Shown piece by piece: positions 1-8,168 of a DNA stretch of 64,000 nucleotides (positions are counted from its first letter, which is position 1; every line of letters starts with the position of its first letter). The DNA lies in NCBI RefSeq assembly GCF_004341625.1, contig NZ_SLZG01000022.1, positions 1 through 64,000 of the forward strand. Direction: 5' to 3'. The DNA comes from Rhizobium sp. BK376. Its GTDB lineage: Bacteria > Pseudomonadota > Alphaproteobacteria > Rhizobiales > Rhizobiaceae. The translations under genes were made by a program, and so were the position numbers. Below the pieces are notes generated by a model. The model ran no database searches and had not been told where the DNA came from. It saw only the letters and a program-made list of their open reading frames with translations.

Positions 1-198
1 CTTGACGGGGAGGGCTGCCACGAATGCCGGGCCATTCTTCGGCGTGATGACGGCCTGGCCATTCGGCTTGTTCAGGTCGCTCGCCATCTTCGCCAGGAAC
101 TTGTTGTAGGAAATCCCTGCGGAAGCATTGAGCCCGGTTCCTGCCTTGATTTTCGCCCGGATCTCTTCGGCGATCTCGGTCGCGACCGCCATTCCCTT
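1..198 (-). pseudogene. dinB: DNA polymerase IV (DinB) fragment, 5'-truncated and running off the window
   Basis: Reading leftward, the frame ending at base 1 encodes ATEIAEEIRAKI, then SAGISYNKFLAKMASD, then a KPNGQAVITP-like stretch. These are the finger/palm motifs of Y-family polymerase IV (translesion synthesis). Homology starts only at about base 198. The catalytic N-terminus (the DxD and first palm segments) should lie upstream and is replaced by unrelated sequence with no dinB signal. The rest of the gene lies outside the window. I call it a gene remnant; a complete copy probably exists elsewhere in the genome. The family match is strong, and the loss of the N-terminus is seen directly. 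Confidence 0.72.
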
Positions 199-408
199 GT
201 CGGCTGTTGGCGCGCTAGGCGGGCGCCAAGCGATGACAGCGTGATGCGACAGGAGCCCTCCGATCGCGGCAGATCACTGGCGATATATTTGCCGCGATCA
301 GACGTGAAGAGAAGTGAATAGAAGCGGTGCAATGTGGCAGGCGGATGCCCGAATTGATGCACAGATACACAGGGTGGCTACACACAGTCACTTTAAAGGA
401 AAACTACC

Positions 409-762
409 ATGTCCATGCTTCGTAAGATCACTGCAACGAGTCTGATTACTCTGTCGCTTGCAGTCACTTCTATCGCAACGGTGACACCTGCATTGGCCCA
501 AGGCGGCCACGGCGGAGGTCACGGTGGGGGCCATGACGGAGACGAGCATCGGGGAGGAGCTGCCATGAGCAGCCAGATGAGCAGAGAGGCAAGTCGCGGC
601 GGCGGGTTTGCTGGCCGAGACCACTTTTCCGGCCGGTTCCGCGACGATGGACCTTTATCCTCCGGCGACGATGAAAACTATCTCTACAATCAATGCCAAT
701 CGCAATGGAGCCACGACTACAACCGCCTCGGTAATCCAGTCAGGCCGGACGTATGCTCCTGA
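409..762 (+). CDS. Small exported Gly/His-rich protein
   Basis: The 117-residue product starts with a clear Sec signal peptide (MLRKI, a hydrophobic stretch, then TPALA-Q). The mature protein opens with GGHGGGH-type repeats followed by acidic residues (HDGDEHRGG), which could bind divalent metal. The rest is polar, with two Cys (NQCQSQW near residue 95 and the final VCS) that might form a disulfide. An AAAGGAAA ribosome-binding site precedes the ATG. I do not recognise the family. It stands alone: the next gene is convergent and broken. Periplasmic location follows from the signal peptide; a metal-related role is only inferred from composition. Confidence 0.6.
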   Translation: MSMLRKITATSLITLSLAVTSIATVTPALAQGGHGGGHGGGHDGDEHRGGAAMSSQMSREASRGGGFAGRDHFSGRFRDDGPLSSGDDENYLYNQCQSQWSHDYNRLGNPVRPDVCS

Positions 763-870
763 TCAATGAGGAGCAAAGGCCGTCATAGAATGATCGATGA
801 GTGGCGCGAGCCGAAAAGCCGCGCTGCGAGTTTAGTTTCTTGAAGGCTATTGCATTCTCTAGGAGGGCAC

Positions 871-904
871 CGTCCGCAGCGTGCTTGACGTGCGGCTGCG
901 GACG
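871..904. terminator. Perfect 10-bp hairpin between convergent genes
   Basis: CGTCCGCAGC at 871-880 and GCTGCGGACG at 895-904 form a perfect inverted repeat with a 14-nt loop. It lies between the exported-protein gene (+) and the truncated SDR (-). No T-tract follows on either strand, so it may be a bidirectional pause site or a remnant rather than a classic intrinsic terminator. Confidence 0.35.
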
Positions 905-910
905 CGAGCA

Positions 911-1417
911 TCATTCACATTGCGGCCCGTAGGCGACAAATGCTTTCGAAGCTCCGTAAACGCCATTGAACATCCCCGAAGCCAAAGCCAGCGCCGACGC
1001 TAGGTTGATGATCGTACCGCGCTGGCGGCCAACAAAAGCCGGGACCGCGGCATAGACCAGGCGGGTCAACGCGATGACGTTGATTTCGATCATGCGCTCC
1101 ATGTTGTCGACGTTGGCCCTCAGTAGCGGCTCGACGGAGCCGACGCCCGAATTGTTGACAAGCATGGTGATCGTAGCGTCGTTCTTGAGTATAGCCTCAA
1201 CGCGACGGAGGTCCTCGGTGTTACCCAAGTCCGCTTGAACCGTCGTGACCGCGCGGCCGGTCGTTTCCGTGATGGACTGGGCGACAGTGGCCCGGGCTTC
1301 CTTCCCCCTGGCCACCAGGACGAGATCAAACCCCCGTCGTGCGAGCCTGTCGGCGTAGAGCGCCCCGAGACCGGAGGACGCACCTGTGATCAACGCTGTC
1401 CCATTTGCAGAAGTCAT
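911..1417 (-). pseudogene. Short-chain dehydrogenase/reductase, C-terminally truncated
   Basis: The N-terminus is a good SDR Rossmann fold: TGASSGLG cofactor motif (about residues 12-19), NNSGVG (NNAG equivalent), and the catalytic YGASK near residue 158. The protein stops about ten residues after the catalytic Lys, at 168 residues instead of about 250, so the substrate-binding loop and the last two strands are missing. A good AAGGAG lies upstream of the ATG. A truncated SDR of this kind should not fold as an active dimer, so I treat it as a pseudogene. The sequence immediately downstream shows no SDR continuation. Confidence 0.7.
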
Positions 1418-1472
1418 TGCACAAACTCCTTGGTTTCGGTGTGCCTACGACGGCGGCCATCATTGTCTTGTT

Positions 1473-1526
1473 TCAGACGAGCTTGATGGTGACGCCGATG
1501 TTCCCGCGTGTCGCCTTCGAATAGGC
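1473..1526 (-). pseudogene. C-terminal scrap of an Ohr/OsmC organic hydroperoxide resistance gene
   Basis: On the minus strand, eighteen codons read AYSKATRGNIGVTIKLV and then stop. This matches the typical end of Ohr proteins (CPYSxATRGNIxVxLxV). A stop codon lies directly upstream in the same frame and no other Ohr motif is found. It sits just upstream of the truncated SDR and is one of several gene scraps in the first 6.5 kb. Confidence 0.5.
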
Positions 1527-1634
1527 TTATACCGTCGATTGATGATCCTTAGCCTGCGGAAAAAATCGGCAATCTGGAGAAGGCCATCGAGAACCCGTAA
1601 CGCGCAGGACTTGACAGAAGGAATCGCCACTAGA

Positions 1635-1675
1635 TAATCACGATTAAGGTAATCACGATTAAGGTAATCACCGTT
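1635..1675. repeat. Tandem 15-bp repeats (2.7 copies) upstream of the ATPase gene
   Basis: TAATCACGATTAAGG occurs at 1635-1649 and 1650-1664, with a third partial copy (TAATCACCGTT) at 1665-1675. The array ends 16 bases before the start codon of the following gene and just before its AAAGGAGG ribosome-binding site. It is AT-rich against a GC-rich background. It could be an operator or simple slippage; nothing more can be said from sequence. Confidence 0.6.
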
Positions 1676-1691
1676 ACCAAAAGGAGGACGT

Positions 1692-3095
1692 ATGCAGTTT
1701 CTAGGGCGCGAGCGCGAACTCAAGCTGGTGCGGACCGAATTGGACTTACAACGACCTTCCCTCATCATCGTATTTGGCCGACGGCGGATCGGCAAATCGC
1801 GGTTCCTTCGGGAGGCCGCCAAGAATCGCCCGGAAATCTATTTTCAGGCGACCCGCGTCTCATCACTTTTGAACCTGGAGCAGTTCAAATCCGATGTCGG
1901 AAAGGCAATCGGATCAAAGCCACAGCTCGAAGCCCTGTCAAGCTGGGAGGGTGTACTGCACTATGTTGCCGAGCGTGCCGTCGAGCATCCGGGATTGATC
2001 GTCACGATCGACGAATTTCCCTATCTGCTTGATAACGAGCCAGCGCTGCCATCAATCGTGCAGAAGTTTTGGGATTCCGGCGCGCTTGGTGATGGGGCGA
2101 TGAAACTGATCCTTTGCGGCTCTGCCATTTCTCAAATGGAAGACCTGTTGGCGGAACGGAACCCGCTTTACGGGCGAAAAACCATGTCGCTCGATATGAA
2201 GGCCTTGCCCCTTGTCGATGTCGCCAAGTTTTTCCCGGAGTATATGGCCGACGACATTATCAGAACCTATGCGATTTTCGGCGGCGTTCCCTATTATCTT
2301 CAGCTTTGCGACGCTCAGGAACCGCTCCGCAACAACGTCATCAAACTCTTGCTCACGGAGACAGGCACGCTGATCGACGAACCGAACACGCTGCTTCAGA
2401 CCGAACTCAGAGAGCCGTCCTTTTACTCAAGCGTCGTTGCGGCTGTATCTGACGGCTGCAACACCAAGTCGGAGATCGCAAACCGACTGGGTGTCAAAGC
2501 GGACGGTATTGGACCGTACCTGGCAAAACTACTCGCGCTTGATTTGATCGATAATTCGAAATCGCTGGATGCCGACGAAAAGGGCCGAAATCGCCGCTAT
2601 CGCGTTGCAGACAGCCTGATGTCCTTCTGGCATCGCTTCGTGCGACCAAACCTGAGCGCGATCAGCAGCGGGTTTGGCGAGGATGTTTACGACCGCGTCG
2701 TGGAGCCTCGGTTCGCCGAATATATGGGAATTGCGTTCGAACCGATCGGCCTTCAATTTGCAAGGCTTCATCTGCAGGAGGTCCTTGCGGTGCCGACGCA
2801 GGAGGTTGGCCAAATCTGGGGTCACGCCGATTTCGACATCGATGTCGCGGGGCGATTATTGGATGGTGCATTTTTCTATGGCGAATGCAAATGGCGATCG
2901 TGCGTGATCGACCTTGGCCACGTCCGATTGTTGCGGGAGCGATCCGAGAGAACGACTTACGGGGAAGGAGCGACGGGCAAGCACTACCTGTTTTTCAGCA
3001 GAAGCGGTTTTTCAAGCGATGTCGAGAGTTTGGCGAAAGAAGACGACCGGCTGCATCTGATAACCCCCGAAACACTGGTAAAGCCGCGCCTGTAG
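1692..3095 (+). CDS. AAA-type ATPase of the ATPase_2/DUF234 family
   Basis: The 467-residue protein begins with the FLGREREL signature of this family. A Walker A (GRRRIGKS, residues 29-36) and a Walker B (LIVTIDEFP, D107-E108) follow. The C-terminal half has the DUF234 pattern: an HTH-like stretch (NTKSEIANRLGVKADGIGPYL), then RYRVADSLMSFWHRFV, and a nuclease-like tail (FDIDVAG, YGECKWR) that may be a degenerate restriction-type fold. These ATPases are common in archaea and scattered in bacteria; their function is unknown and a defence or mobile role has been suggested for some. Start chosen from AAAGGAGGACGT-ATG. The gene is single, preceded by the 15-bp repeats, and sits between gene scraps, so horizontal acquisition is likely. 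Confidence 0.85.
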   Translation: MQFLGRERELKLVRTELDLQRPSLIIVFGRRRIGKSRFLREAAKNRPEIYFQATRVSSLLNLEQFKSDVGKAIGSKPQLEALSSWEGVLHYVAERAVEHPGLIVTIDEFPYLLDNEPALPSIVQKFWDSGALGDGAMKLILCGSAISQMEDLLAERNPLYGRKTMSLDMKALPLVDVAKFFPEYMADDIIRTYAIFGGVPYYLQLCDAQEPLRNNVIKLLLTETGTLIDEPNTLLQTELREPSFYSSVVAAVSDGCNTKSEIANRLGVKADGIGPYLAKLLALDLIDNSKSLDADEKGRNRRYRVADSLMSFWHRFVRPNLSAISSGFGEDVYDRVVEPRFAEYMGIAFEPIGLQFARLHLQEVLAVPTQEVGQIWGHADFDIDVAGRLLDGAFFYGECKWRSCVIDLGHVRLLRERSERTTYGEGATGKHYLFFSRSGFSSDVESLAKEDDRLHLITPETLVKPRL

Positions 3096-3314
3096 AGGCG
3101 ACAACGTGGGCGCATCGCCACTCCTAATGCGTCGCCTGACGCAACTCCTGAACAGGCGACAAAGGGATTTTGAGAAAGCCTATCTGCGACAAAATGAAGA
3201 CGATGTTACGATCAACAAATCTCCCAAAGAGGCGTCCACATATGAACCCCTCGGGCTGGACCACGGGACACGGGAAAACTGATACGCTCTGTGGGCCCCA
3301 ATCGGAGAAGGCTC

Positions 3315-3508
3315 ATGAAGTCCCGAGGAGCCTATCGACGGCACTCAACGCCATCCAAGCTGCAGCTTTGCCAGGACATACGAAATGGCGTCATCGGACG
3401 AAGTGATGCCCAGCGCACTTATGGCGTCTCGGCCAACCTCATCCAGTTGTGACTGACACAGTTCGATCGCGGCGAACTAAATGACGAAGAAGCGACGGCT
3501 GAACTGAC
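3315..3508 (+). pseudogene. Transposase orfA fragment (IS3-like) with an in-frame stop
   Basis: From the ATG the frame reads MKSRGAYRRHS, LQLCQDIRNGVIGRSDAQ, then YGVSANLIQL, a TGA at 3450-3452, and LTQFDRGELNDEEA. This is the N-terminal helix-turn-helix of a transposase orfA common in rhizobia, where Trp normally stands at the stop position. Only about 65 codons remain; no orfB follows. The fragment ends inside the antisense response-regulator gene, whose 3' end it has replaced. Confidence 0.65.
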
Positions 3509-3853
3509 GGCATCCAGAAGTGCCATCGTATCGATCGGTTTCGTGAGAAAGTCCAAAGCGCCACCCTTCAGACCCCTGACGGTCATCGGGATATCTCCGA
3601 AGCCCGAGACGAATATGATCGGCATCCGACTTCTGCTCGTCGTGATCATGCCCTGCAGGTCAAGGCCGTTCACTCCGGGCATGTTGACGTCGAGGAGGAG
3701 ACAACAGGGGGATGTCAGGACGGCCGCAGCGAGGAAGGACTGTGCGGACTCGAACAGGATCGGCCGCCAGCCAGCAGATCGGATCACGAGTTCAAGCGTT
3801 TCCCTGACAGACAAGTCGTCGTCGACCGCGAAGACAGTCGTCCGCGTCTGCAC
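3419..3853 (-). pseudogene. FixJ/NarL-type response regulator, receiver domain only, cut by an IS remnant
   Basis: The receiver domain is intact: VDDD near the start, phosphoacceptor Asp in LLLDVNMPGVNG (about residue 55), FVSGFGD, and the KP loop in LTKPID. The C-terminal LuxR-type DNA-binding domain expected in FixJ-like proteins (about 200 residues) is absent. After about residue 118 the frame runs into sequence that is antisense transposase. The start is GTG at 3853, with a stop two codons upstream in frame. No histidine kinase gene is adjacent. As written it could still make a 144-residue receiver protein, but its output domain is gone. Confidence 0.7.
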
Positions 3854-4099
3854 CAGTTACAGTCGAGATCATCCGGTAGATGCGCTCCTCTCCTAAGAAG
3901 GGGCCAGCTCGTCCAACCTAAGAAATCATATCACAGTACGTTGCTGACGACATGACACCACGTTCGTTTTACAGATGCCCACCGTGCGTCGATTTGCGTG
4001 AAACTCCATTGTACGATGGTATCGGATGCAAATTCTGGATGACGTTAGGACGGCCCAGGATGCTGCATCCATCACGGCCTTCGAGAATTCCGGACGGCT

Positions 4100-5218
4100 T
4101 CATGTTTTTACCCGCAACGTGAAGACCGTGAGTTCCGAAGGCCTGCCCAGACGAAGTGCAAAACCAGGCCACAACGCCGTTCCGTTGTTGACGTAAAGCT
4201 GCATCCCATCGACGTCATACCAACCGGACACGAAGCCGTCGTTTGCACGCGCAACCAGACGATCGAGGCCGATGACCATGCCGCCATGGGTGTGGCCCGA
4301 GAGCTGAAGCGCGATTCCCACCGTTGCCCTCTGCCGTGCCATCCGTGGCTGATGATCGAGGAGTATGACAGGGGCTCCGTCCGGCGCTCCCTTCAAGGCC
4401 TTGGCGATATCAGGTGCGGGAAATTTGCTCCTAACCGCTGCGTGATCGGTCACTCCGGCGATGACAATCTGTGCACCGCCGCGCTCGATAACCGCATGTG
4501 CATTCGTCAGCATGCCAATTCCGAGGCCAGCGTCGTGTTTCATCCAGGCATCGTAGTCGAAGAGGTATTCATGATTACCGGGGATCGCATATACGCCATC
4601 TCGCGCCCGCAGTTCGGCAAGCGGGGCGACGTCTTCGCGACGGCTCTCCAAGCCGCCGTCGATGAAGTCCCCGGTAATGGCGATGAGATCGACCTCGAGC
4701 GCGTTCGACCTTACGACGACGGCTCGCGCCCACCACGCGGGAAACAGCCGACTGAGGTGAAGGTCCGTCAGCTGCAGCAGGCGATATCCATCGAACTCGG
4801 TGGGTAAGCCAGAAATACCGATCTCGACGTTCTTTACTGGAGGCACTCGAATAGCCTGGATGACGCCCGACGCCGAGATGGCGAGCGCCGCCGTTCCAAT
4901 CGCATACCGTACCTCCGGTGGGATGGTCGGAAAGCGTCCGACGCCCAGCATGACAACAAGCGAGAAGACATCAAGAGCGATCTGGAAGATCGCGAGAAGG
5001 ACGGTCGTACCGAATAGCAGGTTGAACAGGATGATGAGCGGGCGCGGATATTCCGGCGCGAAGACCGAGCCCGAAGATATTCTGTTGATCACGAGATGCT
5101 GGGACGCGACGAGAAGGAGGCTCGCGATCAGGATCTTGAGTGAAAGGAGCCAAGGAAGAACGGCGAGGAAGCGTGTCACGACAACCAACCAGGGAAGTCC
5201 GAGGATCAAATAGAACAT
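4100..5218 (-). CDS. Membrane-anchored metallophosphoesterase (YkuE-like)
   Basis: From the ATG at 5218 the 372-residue protein has about four N-terminal hydrophobic segments. A calcineurin-like phosphoesterase domain follows: QLTDLHLS, ITGDFIDGG, PGNHEY, and SGHTHGG, which supply the usual Asp, His and Asn ligands of a two-metal centre. The family includes enzymes thought to act on lipid or cell-envelope phosphate esters at the membrane. The frame is open to 5374, but the extra 52 residues are basic, low-complexity and unlike the family, and the shorter start begins with the conserved MFYLILGLPW. The gene is single, with about 245 bp of non-coding sequence downstream before the broken response regulator. 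Confidence 0.85.
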   Translation of the reverse strand: MFYLILGLPWLVVVTRFLAVLPWLLSLKILIASLLLVASQHLVINRISSGSVFAPEYPRPLIILFNLLFGTTVLLAIFQIALDVFSLVVMLGVGRFPTIPPEVRYAIGTAALAISASGVIQAIRVPPVKNVEIGISGLPTEFDGYRLLQLTDLHLSRLFPAWWARAVVVRSNALEVDLIAITGDFIDGGLESRREDVAPLAELRARDGVYAIPGNHEYLFDYDAWMKHDAGLGIGMLTNAHAVIERGGAQIVIAGVTDHAAVRSKFPAPDIAKALKGAPDGAPVILLDHQPRMARQRATVGIALQLSGHTHGGMVIGLDRLVARANDGFVSGWYDVDGMQLYVNNGTALWPGFALRLGRPSELTVFTLRVKT

Positions 5219-5480
5219 GCAATAGGCCTGGGATGATCGCGCAACGGCGAGATGGCGGGCGCGTCGACGCGGTGGCCTTGCCGGCGCAGAAGCAAGATGG
5301 CGATCCGCACTCAGCCGCGCAAGTCCTTCGTCAGATCGATCGCGTACTGTGTTTTTCTGATCGGAGCGAGACACAGCAGCGACGAAAGCCGGATAAGATG
5401 CCCGAAGCTGTCGTCTTCGTTTTCAGGAGAGCCATGAGGGCTGCGGCGATTAAGAAGGCCCGCCCCCTCGGATCATCGCG

Positions 5481-6020
5481 TCACACTGCCTCTAGCTTTC
5501 GGTGCGGCGTCTCGGGAAACTCGACATCGATCCTATCGCCAGGATGTATTTCGCCACCTTCAAGAACAACGGACATCACACCGGCTTTCCTGATCAGATT
5601 GCCGTCTTCGTCGTGGTCTAGGACGGCGGACATCAGTCCTTTTTGGAACCTGTCGATCTGGCTGCAAGGATTGCGCAGACCTGTAATCTTGAGGCGCACC
5701 TGCTGTCCGATCCTCAGAACTGTGTCCGTCGGAAGATCGAGAAGCGCGACGCCGGAGGTCAGGATGTTCTCGCCCAAATCTCCCGCCTTCACAAAGAACC
5801 CCTTTGCTGTCAGTTCCTCGAACAGCTCGGAATGTATGAGGTGGACCTGTCTCAAGTTTGGTTGGGTCGGATCGCGGGCGACGCGAGAGCGATGTTTTAC
5901 CGTGACGCCGGCATGGGCGTCTCCATCGACACCCATCCCTTCGACGATGGAGATGCTGTCGACGACGGTCTTTGAAAACTCGTGAGACGATCGACGGGCG
6001 ACGGAAACGACAGATGGCAT
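5481..6020 (-). CDS. MOSC domain-containing protein
   Basis: The 179-residue protein is a stand-alone MOSC domain (molybdenum cofactor sulfurase C-terminal fold). Visible motifs are GVDGDAHAG, RQVHLIHSELFEEL, GDLGENI, and the conserved Cys in GLRNPCSQID. MOSC proteins handle Moco-linked sulfur or reductive detoxification (the YiiM/YcbX group). This one is close to YiiM-type length. No molybdenum enzyme is encoded nearby. It lies upstream of, and in the same direction as, the metallophosphoesterase, 262 bp apart, so co-transcription is uncertain. Confidence 0.85.
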   Translation of the reverse strand: MPSVVSVARRSSHEFSKTVVDSISIVEGMGVDGDAHAGVTVKHRSRVARDPTQPNLRQVHLIHSELFEELTAKGFFVKAGDLGENILTSGVALLDLPTDTVLRIGQQVRLKITGLRNPCSQIDRFQKGLMSAVLDHDEDGNLIRKAGVMSVVLEGGEIHPGDRIDVEFPETPHRKLEAV

Positions 6021-6208
6021 TCACTTCTCCGGGACGGTCGGTGGCAGGGCGGGGTGCTTTCGACTTGTTTATAACACAATGACTCCCTATATGATTGTCA
6101 TCGGCATTGCTGGTGAGCGCTGGAATAAACTGTTGCTCGCAGTGCTGGCGTCGCTTCTTGCTTTTGACCACGGATGTACTGGCAGGGGTGTAAAGCGACG
6201 GTGAGGAA

Positions 6209-6238
6209 GGTCGGTGCGATTTCGCCCCGGCCTTTTTT
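6209..6238 (+). terminator. Terminator-like hairpin with T-run, no gene feeding it
   Basis: GGTCGGTGC at 6209-6217 pairs with GCCCCGGCC at 6224-6232 (one mismatch, one G-U), followed by six Ts. It looks like an intrinsic terminator for plus-strand transcription, but the nearest upstream gene is on the minus strand. It may belong to a lost gene. The rest of 6021-6537 holds only the DJ-1/PfpI scrap described next; I see no other gene there. Confidence 0.35.
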
Positions 6239-6338
6239 GTTTGTTTCCGAATGAATGGCCTCGGATTGGAACCGGCGCCCAACTGTATTGCTCAGGCGCT
6301 CCGAGCCTGTTCCCGATGCCGACCTTCGACGAACGATC

Positions 6339-6461
6339 TTGGCGCAGAAAAGCCGGAAGGTCCTTCGGGTTGCGGCTGGTCGCGAGACCCTTGTCGGTGA
6401 CCACCTCCTTGCAGACCCGGTTTCTGCCGGTGTTGCAGACGTCGATTGAGATGGTCTCCAT
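6339..6461 (-). pseudogene. C-terminal scrap of a DJ-1/PfpI family gene
   Basis: The minus-strand frame contains CKEVVTDKGLATSRNPKDLPAF. It resembles the end of PfpI-type proteins, where V(D/E)xEVVVDxGLVTSRxPDDLPAF is nearly invariant. Nothing of the upstream catalytic domain (GWE, ACHG nucleophile elbow) is present and the following sequence is unrelated. About 40 codons survive. Confidence 0.5.
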
Positions 6462-6537
6462 CGGTTTGTGCCCGGTTCAGTCGGACACAAACTACTCCAC
6501 GAGCCGGGATCGCCTCGCAATTTGTGATCGAGGTACA

Positions 6538-7140
6538 TCAGTCGAACTTGACCAGGTCCTGGAAGATCAGTTGACCCCAGCTCTTGCCGCGTGCCTGCAC
6601 CAGCAGTCCACCTTCCGACAATCCGCCAAGCTTGACCGGCGCGAAGCCGAGCTTTTCCGCAAGCGCGCCGATCTGCTCCGCGGCGCCGTCATCGTCGCTG
6701 GCGAGGAACACGACTCTCCTCCCGCCATGCGCGGCGGAATGCTTGGCAAGAGCCGCCGCGCCCAGATGGTTGAACCCCTTGACCAGTCTGGCACCAGTGA
6801 AAGCCTGCGCGACCATCTTTGAGGAAGGCTGGTCTCCCAGTTCCTGCGGCGGCACGCCATACGCATTGGTCACGTCGACGATTGTTTTTCGATGCCAGTC
6901 GGGCAGCGCCTTGGCGACGTCCGGATGCGCTTCGAATCGAACGGCCAGGAAGATGACGTCCGCCTTGACCGCGTCCGCCAACGTCTTGGGAATGATCGTG
7001 GGTCCGATCGCGGCTGCATCCGATGCGAAGCTTTCCGGGTCGCGGGTCGTTGCGACGGATACCTCTATGCCGCTCCGCGCGAACGCCTTGGCCAAGGCCT
7101 GGCCGATATTGCCGAAGCCGATAATTGCATAGGTCATCAT
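6538..7140 (-). CDS. NADP-binding oxidoreductase, F420-dependent NADP reductase-like
   Basis: The 200-residue protein starts with an NAD(P) Rossmann motif (IIGFGNIGQALAKAF, residues 5-19). It has the organisation of the coenzyme F420-dependent NADP reductase family: VIFLAVRFEAHPDV, IVDVTNAYG, KGFNHLGA (the KxxN-type motif), and a C-terminal helix. In bacteria without F420 these proteins are probably NADP-dependent reductases of unknown substrate. The ATG follows an AAGGAGAA-like site. It lies 62 bp upstream of the next SDR gene's stop and is read in the same direction, so a small redox operon with it is possible. Confidence 0.82.
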   Translation of the reverse strand: MMTYAIIGFGNIGQALAKAFARSGIEVSVATTRDPESFASDAAAIGPTIIPKTLADAVKADVIFLAVRFEAHPDVAKALPDWHRKTIVDVTNAYGVPPQELGDQPSSKMVAQAFTGARLVKGFNHLGAAALAKHSAAHGGRRVVFLASDDDGAAEQIGALAEKLGFAPVKLGGLSEGGLLVQARGKSWGQLIFQDLVKFD

Positions 7141-7202
7141 AGTTCTCCTTAAGTTTGCCTGACGGCGCTCCGAACTAGGATGGAGCGCGTGGCCGGTAGG
7201 CC

Positions 7203-7937
7203 TCAGAGTTGGGCCAGGCCGCCGTCGACGGCGACTTCGCTGGCAGTCATGAAGCTGCTGTCGTCCGACGCAAGAAAGACGGCGACCGCTCCAATTTCCG
7301 CGGGATCGGCCATTCGCTGGAGCGGGGTCATCGAAGCGAAGACCTTCTGGCCTTCCTCGCCGAGTGCTTCTTTCGCGAGTTCGGTTGCCGTCGCCCCCGG
7401 CGACAGCACGTTCACCCGGATGCCGGTGCCCTTCAGGTCTTCCGCCCAGGTGCGAGCGAAATTGCGCACGGCCGCCTTGCTGGCGCTGTAGGCCGTCATT
7501 CCCGGAGCGCCGGTGGTTCCCGCGCTAGATCCGGTGAGGATGATGGAACCGCCCGGACCCATCAGCGGCAGCGCCTTCTGGACCGTGAAGATCACGCCCT
7601 TCACATTGGTATCGAAGGTTTCGTCAATGTGCGCGGCGGTGATCTTGCCGAGCGCGAGCTGGCTTCCCGCCCCGGCATTGGCGAAGACGACGTCGAGCGT
7701 TCCGCGCTCGGCCTTCACCGCTGCATATAGCCGGTCGAGGTCGGCCTCGTCGGAAACCGATCCCTTCACCGCACGGGCATTGGGTCCAAGTTCGGCAACG
7801 GCGGCGTCGAGGACTTCCTGCCGACGGCCGAAGATGAAAACGAAGGCGCCTTCATCGATAAAGCGTTTTGCCGCCGCACGACCGATGCCGGTCGCCCCGC
7901 CGGTGATTACGGCGGTCTTTCCATTGAGTCTGGTCAT
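7203..7937 (-). CDS. SDR family oxidoreductase
   Basis: A classical 244-residue SDR. It has TGGATGIG cofactor motif (residues 12-19), NAGAG (NNAG equivalent), catalytic Ser in LTGSSAG, YSASK at about residue 150, and a complete C-terminus ending VDGGLAQL. The start at 7937 gives the standard MTRLNGKTAVITG opening, with AAGGGTG upstream; upstream codons in the same frame are not SDR-like. The arginine in FGRR after the second strand suggests NADP(H) preference. It is divergent from a LysR-type regulator across a 231-bp gap, the usual arrangement for a LysR target. Confidence 0.9.
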   Translation of the reverse strand: MTRLNGKTAVITGGATGIGRAAAKRFIDEGAFVFIFGRRQEVLDAAVAELGPNARAVKGSVSDEADLDRLYAAVKAERGTLDVVFANAGAGSQLALGKITAAHIDETFDTNVKGVIFTVQKALPLMGPGGSIILTGSSAGTTGAPGMTAYSASKAAVRNFARTWAEDLKGTGIRVNVLSPGATATELAKEALGEEGQKVFASMTPLQRMADPAEIGAVAVFLASDDSSFMTASEVAVDGGLAQL

Positions 7938-8000
7938 GTCATTCACCCTTGGTTGAGTTTCGGAGACCTCAACATAGGTCGACCGGTCCCTGCCTATGAG

Positions 8001-8016
8001 TGTGCAAGCACGCACA
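8001..8016. promoter_or_regulatory. Candidate LysR-type operator between SDR and LysR genes
   Basis: TGTGCAAGCACGCACA has matching TGTGC/GCACA ends and fits the loose T-N11-A pattern of LysR-type sites. It lies in the divergent intergenic region, 64 bp upstream of the SDR start and 153 bp upstream of the regulator start. The assignment is by position and symmetry only. Confidence 0.3.
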
Positions 8017-8168
8017 TCGGTGGTGCATAATAAGTCCGGAAGCGCCACTGATGTCGGCAATGACGATCGGTATGTTTGCCGTCGGATGCTATGACGGCCG
8101 CACGCTTTGCCGTATGATAGCTGAGACACGAGGTTTGAAAGGCGCACCGGGCGGTGCCGGATTGCACC

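Noticed and set aside
72..362. 96-codon minus-strand frame beginning MHQFGHPP
   Set aside because: Its 3' part is the wrong frame of the dinB fragment; the 5' part has no ribosome-binding site or recognisable features.
871..904. Reading the perfect hairpin as an IS end or attachment site
   Set aside because: No second copy or target duplication is visible, and the position between convergent genes fits a transcription stop or relic.
1535..1602. Plus-strand reading EKIGNLEKAIENP as an Ohr-related peptide
   Set aside because: The resemblance to Ohr is coincidental; the real Ohr tail is on the minus strand at 1473-1526.
3170..3406. 78-codon plus-strand frame next to the transposase fragment
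   Set aside because: It overlaps the transposase scrap in another frame and has no protein-like pattern.
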